DNA from: Nitrososphaerota archaeon
GTDB lineage: Archaea; Thermoproteota; Nitrososphaeria; Conexivisphaerales; UBA164
Direction: 5' to 3'
Assembly (NCBI GenBank): GCA_009903795.1
Contig: WYER01000033.1
Location: forward strand, 1 to 64,000
Length of the DNA stretch: 64,000 nucleotides
In this document: positions 59,224 to 64,000 of the stretch, piece after piece
Numbering within the stretch: the stretch's first letter is position 1
Layout of the letters: every line of letters begins with the position of its first letter
Notes under the pieces: model-generated
Told to the model about the DNA's origin: nothing
Databases searched by the model: none
What the model saw: the letters and a program-made list of their open reading frames with translations, nothing else
Program-made: the position numbers and the translations under genes

Positions 59224-59403
59224 ATGCCTCTTACAGCAAAATGTAAAGAATGTGGCGCGGATATAGAAATACCAGACGACGCTTTGCCAGGCGAAATAGT
59301 TAGCTGCCCTGACTGTGGTCTCGAATACGAGATAGTTTCAATACAGGCTGGAAAAGTTGAACTTAAGCTAGCTGAAGAAATAGGGGAAGACTGGGGAGAA
59401 TAA
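59224..59403 (+). CDS. lysW: LysW amino-group carrier protein
   Basis: Read directly: MPLTAKCKECGADIEIPDDALPGEIVSCPDCGLEYEIVSIQAGKVELKLAEEIGEDWGE; C-terminal EDWGE. Confidence 0.95.
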   Translation: MPLTAKCKECGADIEIPDDALPGEIVSCPDCGLEYEIVSIQAGKVELKLAEEIGEDWGE

Positions 59404-59410
59404 GAAACAA

Positions 59411-60268
59411 ATGCCCCATGTTACAATAATATTCGATAGGCTTAGATGGGAAGAAAAAGAGCTTTTCGAGAAAGGTAAAGAACTAGGTCTAGATATAAAC
59501 ATGATCGATGTGAAAAACGAGCCTAAAGAGCTTACAAACTTTAACAAAGATCCTCAGATAGCAGATATAGTCTTGCAAAGAACTATAAGTCACTACAGGG
59601 GTTTGTATTATTCAGCTATACTTGAAAATTACGGGCATACAGTGATAAATTCGTTCATAACCTCTTTGTTATGCGGTAATAAGTTGCTTACTACGCTTCT
59701 TCTTGCAAAAAACGGTATACCTACGCCAAAAACCTATGCGGCGTTTTCAATGGAATCTGCATTGAAAGTCATTGATAAGCTGGGTTACCCTGTGGTTATT
59801 AAGCCTATAGTTGGTAGTTGGGGGAGAATGATAGCAAAAATAAACGATAAAGAACAGGCTGAGTCTATTTTAGAAACAAGAGAAATGCTAACAGATCCTC
59901 AGCAACAAATTTATTATATTCAGGAATACGTAAAAAGGCCTCCAAGAGACATAAGGGGGATAGTGGTGAACGGGAGAGTGGTGACCGCAATATACAGGTA
60001 TCAACCCGAAGACGACTGGAGAACTAATATAGCAAGAGGAGGAAAAGCTGAGCAGATAAAGATAGATGGAGAGCTAGAAGAACTGATGATAAAGGCTTCA
60101 AACGTCGTTAATGCAAAAATAGTCGGAGTTGACGCAATGGAAACCGAGAACGGGTATGTTATTCATGAGCTAAACAACAACTTAGAATTTCATGGAGCTT
60201 TTCAAGCCACAGGTATAGATATAGCTAAAGAAATAATGGCTTTTGTAAAAGAGCTGGTGAGGAACTAA
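59411..60268 (+). CDS. lysX: LysX/ArgX ATP-grasp LysW ligase
   Basis: ORF; YIQEYVKRPPRDIRGIVVNGRVVTAIYR. Confidence 0.92.
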   Translation: MPHVTIIFDRLRWEEKELFEKGKELGLDINMIDVKNEPKELTNFNKDPQIADIVLQRTISHYRGLYYSAILENYGHTVINSFITSLLCGNKLLTTLLLAKNGIPTPKTYAAFSMESALKVIDKLGYPVVIKPIVGSWGRMIAKINDKEQAESILETREMLTDPQQQIYYIQEYVKRPPRDIRGIVVNGRVVTAIYRYQPEDDWRTNIARGGKAEQIKIDGELEELMIKASNVVNAKIVGVDAMETENGYVIHELNNNLEFHGAFQATGIDIAKEIMAFVKELVRN

Positions 60269-61318
60269 ATGGTTAAAGTCTCAATAGTCGGAGCCTCGGG
60301 TTACGTTGGGGGAGAACTTATAAGAATTCTTGTAAGACACCCAAACGTTGAACTAGTATCGCTTTCTTCAAGACAGTACGCTGGCGAGTATGTTCATAAA
60401 GCCCATCCAAACTTAAAAGGCATATTAAACATGAGGTTTACTGGTGAAGACCCTGTTACCGTAGGTTCAAAAGCTGACCTTGTTTTTCTTGCATTGCCCC
60501 ATAAAGCTTCTGTGAATGTTGTCCCTGAACTCATAAAATTGGGGGTAAAAATAGTTGATATGAGCGCAGATTTTAGGTTAAAAGATCCAGAACAGTATAA
60601 AATATGGTATAACTATGAACATCCATACCCTGACCTTCTTCAAAAATTTGTATACGGTTTACCTGAGTTGCACCGGGATGAGTTAAAAGGAGCCAATTAT
60701 GTCTCAGCGCCAGGCTGTATGGCAGCTGCTTCTATAATAAGCATAGCTCCTTTGTATAAATATATTAACGATGTCCCATTAATCGTCGACGCTAAGATAG
60801 GATCTTCAGGAGCAGGGGGAAAACCTTCGCTTTCTACACATTATTCTGAAAGGTATGGCGTTATAAGGCCCTATAAGCCAGCCGGACACAGACATGCTGC
60901 AGAAATAGAGCAAGAAATAAGCAGGTTAGCCGGAAAAACGGTAAAAGTTGGGATGAGCGCACATGCAGTAAACATTGTAAGAGGTATACTTACAACATCA
61001 CATATTATAACAAATAAACAAATAACCGTTCAGGAAATTTGGAAATCATACAGAGAATTTTACAAAAACGAACCTTTTGTAAGGTTTATGATGGATAAAA
61101 CAGGGATCTACAGGTATCCAGACCCCAAAGTAGTAATAGGATCTAACTTTGCAGATGTCGGCTTTGACGTAGACCCACACTCAGGCAGAATAGTTGCGCT
61201 TGGCGCTATAGATAATTTGATAAAAGGCGCCGCAGGTAGCGCTGTACAATCGATGAACCTTATGCTAGGTTTTGATGAAAAGCTTGGTTTGGACGTTCCT
61301 GCAATACATCCGGTGTAA
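60269..61318 (+). CDS. lysY: LysW-aminoadipyl/glutamyl phosphate reductase (LysY/ArgC)
   Basis: ORF; GASGYVGGELIRIL, SAPGCMAAASI. Confidence 0.93.
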   Translation: MVKVSIVGASGYVGGELIRILVRHPNVELVSLSSRQYAGEYVHKAHPNLKGILNMRFTGEDPVTVGSKADLVFLALPHKASVNVVPELIKLGVKIVDMSADFRLKDPEQYKIWYNYEHPYPDLLQKFVYGLPELHRDELKGANYVSAPGCMAAASIISIAPLYKYINDVPLIVDAKIGSSGAGGKPSLSTHYSERYGVIRPYKPAGHRHAAEIEQEISRLAGKTVKVGMSAHAVNIVRGILTTSHIITNKQITVQEIWKSYREFYKNEPFVRFMMDKTGIYRYPDPKVVIGSNFADVGFDVDPHSGRIVALGAIDNLIKGAAGSAVQSMNLMLGFDEKLGLDVPAIHPV

Positions 61319-61324
61319 TTTTAA

Positions 61325-62131
61325 ATGTTTGAGATCACTGTTATAAAAATTGGAGGAAGCCTGATTTCAGAAGGAGTATACGTAAAAGTTCTGGATAACT
61401 TAAAGAGTTCAGGATTAAAAAATTTTATAATAGTACACGGAGGAGGAAACGAGGTCAGCAAGCTGCAGAAAGCCATGGGAAAAGAACCTATTTTTGTAAC
61501 TTCGCCAGAAGGAATAAAGAGCAGATATACGGATCTTGAAACACTAGAGATATTTAACATGGCGATGAGGAATATAGGAACTAAAATAACATCGTATTTA
61601 AATTCTTTAGGTTTTAAGGCTATAAATATTTCAGGTGTAGACGCTTCTTTTATCAAAGCAGAAAGAAAAAAGAAACTGATCGTTATTGACGAAAAAGGTA
61701 GGAAGAGGGTTATAGAAGGTGGATATACAGGAAGGATAAAGGAAGTAGATTCTTCTTTTTTGACAAATCTGATAAACCTAGGATTAATACCAGTTATTTC
61801 GCCAATAGCATCAGGTTATGAAGGAGAAATCCTTAATGTAGACGGTGATAGGGGGGCCGCGGCGATCGCTAGCTCGGTTAGAGCTTCTAAATTAATTATA
61901 TTTACAAATGTTGATGGCGTTATAATGAACGGAAAAGTTTTAGATAAGCTAAAACTTGAAGAAGCAAAAGAAGTGCTAAAAAAAGTTGGGCCAGGTATGG
62001 ATAAAAAGCTTTTGGCGTGCATAGAAGCAGTAGAAAACGGCGTAGAAATGAGTTTAATTACTTCAGGAAAAACGGAAAAACCGATAGAAATGGCGTTAAA
62101 TGGCGTTGGAACAAAGGTGGTTAAGGAGTGA
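61325..62131 (+). CDS. lysZ: LysW-aminoadipate/glutamate kinase (LysZ/ArgB)
   Basis: ORF; VIKIGGSLIS, VHGGGNEVSKLQ. Confidence 0.93.
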   Translation: MFEITVIKIGGSLISEGVYVKVLDNLKSSGLKNFIIVHGGGNEVSKLQKAMGKEPIFVTSPEGIKSRYTDLETLEIFNMAMRNIGTKITSYLNSLGFKAINISGVDASFIKAERKKKLIVIDEKGRKRVIEGGYTGRIKEVDSSFLTNLINLGLIPVISPIASGYEGEILNVDGDRGAAAIASSVRASKLIIFTNVDGVIMNGKVLDKLKLEEAKEVLKKVGPGMDKKLLACIEAVENGVEMSLITSGKTEKPIEMALNGVGTKVVKE

Positions 62132-63297
62132 GCACCATCGAAGATATGAGAATGTTAAACACATTTCAAAGATATGGAATAAAAGTAGTAAGGGGAGAAG
62201 GCGTTTATGTTTGGGACGATAAGGGCAAAAAATACCTTGACTTTATGCAAGGATTTGGCGTGGGCATACTTGGACATAAAAATCAAGCAGTAATTCAAGC
62301 AATATACGATCAATTAAACAGCCTGGATATATGTCATGGGTCTCTTTACAATGATGCTAGAGAAAGATTCTTAGAAGAATTTTTTAAAATAGCTCCAAAA
62401 TCTTTAAGCAAAGCGTTTTTGAGTAACAGTGGAGCTGAATCTGTTGAACTAGCGTTAAAGCTTGCAAGAAAATATACAGGTAAAAAAGGGTTTATATCTT
62501 TTACAGGCGCTTATCACGGAAAAACTTTTGGCGCTTTATCTGTAACTTATTCTGAAAAATATAAAGAAGGGTTCGGGCCTTTGCTTGAGCCCGTAAGATT
62601 CTTAAAGTATGGTGATGTTGAAGCTATAAATTCAGCCGATTTTAATGACATAGCTGGTGTTATAGTTGAACCTATTCAAGGCGAAGCTGGGATTATTATC
62701 CCCCCAGATGACTTTTTACCTACACTTAGAGAGGTTACTGAGAAAAAGGGGGTTCTGCTTATTATAGATGAAATTCAATCTGGGATGGGTAGAACTGGAA
62801 AGTGGTGGGCACATCAGCACTGGAACATAGAACCCGACATAATGACAGCTGGTAAAGGCATAGGCGGTGGTATACCGATGGGAGTAACCGCTGTAAAGGA
62901 GGAAATAGCTTCCGTTATAAAAGTGGGAGAACACAGCAGCACTATGGGGGGCAATCCTATAGCATCGGCTGCAGGCGCAGCTACTATAAAAGAGGTAAGG
63001 AAGCTAATAGACGATATACCAACAAAGGGAGAAATGTTTGTTAAAGGCTTAAAAAACATCCAGAGCAAGGCAGTTAAAGATGTAAGAGGGAAAGGGCTTA
63101 TGATAGCATTAGACCTAAGATTTAGGTTTAAAGATGTTCTTTTTGCTCAGTTGAATAATGGGCTGATTTCGCTTTATTCAGGCCTTACTGTTCTAAGGTA
63201 TCTTCCGCCCTACATAATAAGTTACAAAGATATAAACGATGCAATAGCAATAATCGAAAAAAGTCTTATGGAAATCGATAGCAAGAGGTTTGTTTAG
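62128..63297 (+). CDS. lysJ: LysW aminotransferase (LysJ/ArgD)
   Basis: ORF; class III aminotransferase, DEIQSGMGRTGKWWAHQH. Confidence 0.93.
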   Translation: MSTIEDMRMLNTFQRYGIKVVRGEGVYVWDDKGKKYLDFMQGFGVGILGHKNQAVIQAIYDQLNSLDICHGSLYNDARERFLEEFFKIAPKSLSKAFLSNSGAESVELALKLARKYTGKKGFISFTGAYHGKTFGALSVTYSEKYKEGFGPLLEPVRFLKYGDVEAINSADFNDIAGVIVEPIQGEAGIIIPPDDFLPTLREVTEKKGVLLIIDEIQSGMGRTGKWWAHQHWNIEPDIMTAGKGIGGGIPMGVTAVKEEIASVIKVGEHSSTMGGNPIASAAGAATIKEVRKLIDDIPTKGEMFVKGLKNIQSKAVKDVRGKGLMIALDLRFRFKDVLFAQLNNGLISLYSGLTVLRYLPPYIISYKDINDAIAIIEKSLMEIDSKRFV

Positions 63298-63332
63298 AAA
63301 TTTTTTTAAGCTTAACATCACGAGATAATGAT

Positions 63333-63743
63333 ATGGATGAAATAGATTTAAAGTTGTTAGAACTTCTTAAAGAGGACGGAAGAGCTTCTTACATAGATTT
63401 GGGAAAACAGTTGAACCTTTCGGAAGCAGCTGTTAGGAGAAGGGTGAAAAAGCTAGTTGAAGATGGAGTGATAAAAAAGTTTACAATCGAAATAAAAGAA
63501 AGAGAAAGAGCAATGGCTATAACTTTACTTTCAACTTCACCTAACATTCCAACTTATGAAGTTGCTTCTAACATATCGAAAATAAAGGGTGTAGAAAAAG
63601 TTTACGAAATTACAGGCCAGTACGATATAGCGGTTTTGATTTCTGCGCCGAGTATAGCAGAAGTAAACAAAGTTATTGACGAAATTAGGAAAGCTGAGGG
63701 CGTAATCAATACTAATACCGTCATAATTCTTAGAGAGCTTTAA
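63333..63743 (+). CDS. lysM: Lrp/AsnC regulator (LysM-like)
   Basis: [28 protein letters not shown], in lys cluster. Confidence 0.85.
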   Translation: MDEIDLKLLELLKEDGRASYIDLGKQLNLSEAAVRRRVKKLVEDGVIKKFTIEIKERERAMAITLLSTSPNIPTYEVASNISKIKGVEKVYEITGQYDIAVLISAPSIAEVNKVIDEIRKAEGVINTNTVIILREL

Positions 63744-63790
63744 TATTTTTTTACGAAAAGCGTTATAAATTAAATTGTTATAACCCAGGT

Positions 63791-64000
63791 ATGCATGAAG
63801 AACAGCAGGATTTAGAAGAAAGTTTAGGTTTTGCCCAGATATATAACGGAGGGTTTTTTAATAAAAAGGTAAAGATACTTGACTCAACGCTAAGAGAAGG
63901 CGAGCAGGCACCAGGCATCGCTTTTACTAAAAGACAGAGGCTTCAAATAGGGTGGATGCTGGATTATTTAGGAGTAAACTCTATCGAAATTTCTCCTATA
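63791..64000 (+). CDS. lysS: Homocitrate/2-isopropylmalate synthase family, 5' part
   Basis: Read directly: [70 protein letters not shown]; truncated by window end. Confidence 0.85.
   Translation, partial: MHEEQQDLEESLGFAQIYNGGFFNKKVKILDSTLREGEQAPGIAFTKRQRLQIGWMLDYLGVNSIEISPI

Overview
This 64-kb window is AT-rich and archaeal. Histone, thermosome, PolD-like subunits, RfcS, DHS, Nep1, a TFE-beta/RPC39-like protein and the LysW pathway together suggest a TACK-type, probably thermophilic, lineage; I cannot name the species. Most of it is dense housekeeping sequence: tRNA synthetases (Thr, Phe alpha/beta, Ile, His, Trp), TCA/complex II genes (sdhABCD, sucCD), and translation or replication genes. 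An argG-argH-lysWXYZJ-lysM-lysS amino-acid cluster runs off the right end. I read by eye four items missing from the ORF track: an RNase P RNA (minus strand, 2106-2405), tRNA-Arg(TCG), tRNA-Val(GAC), and a C/D-box sRNA near 42.52 kb. I also read several short CDSs, including lysW and a 58-aa Zn-ribbon. The most notable observation is that both PolD-subunit homologues appear catalytically dead. The DP1-like protein has lost its phosphoesterase motifs. The 711-aa DP2-like protein is shortened and lacks the NADCDGDE-type catalytic motif, yet keeps its zinc ribbons and a C-terminal PIP-box-like QMSIGDFW. Other items of interest are three TnpB-less IS200/IS605-type elements with a covarying internal helix and TTAC at the left end, a tRNA-Val abutting or embedded in the 5' end of a topoisomerase ORF with no canonical start between them, and a 22-aa Lys/Glu-rich mini-ORF between DP1 and histone. 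All homology calls come from motif reading without database searches.
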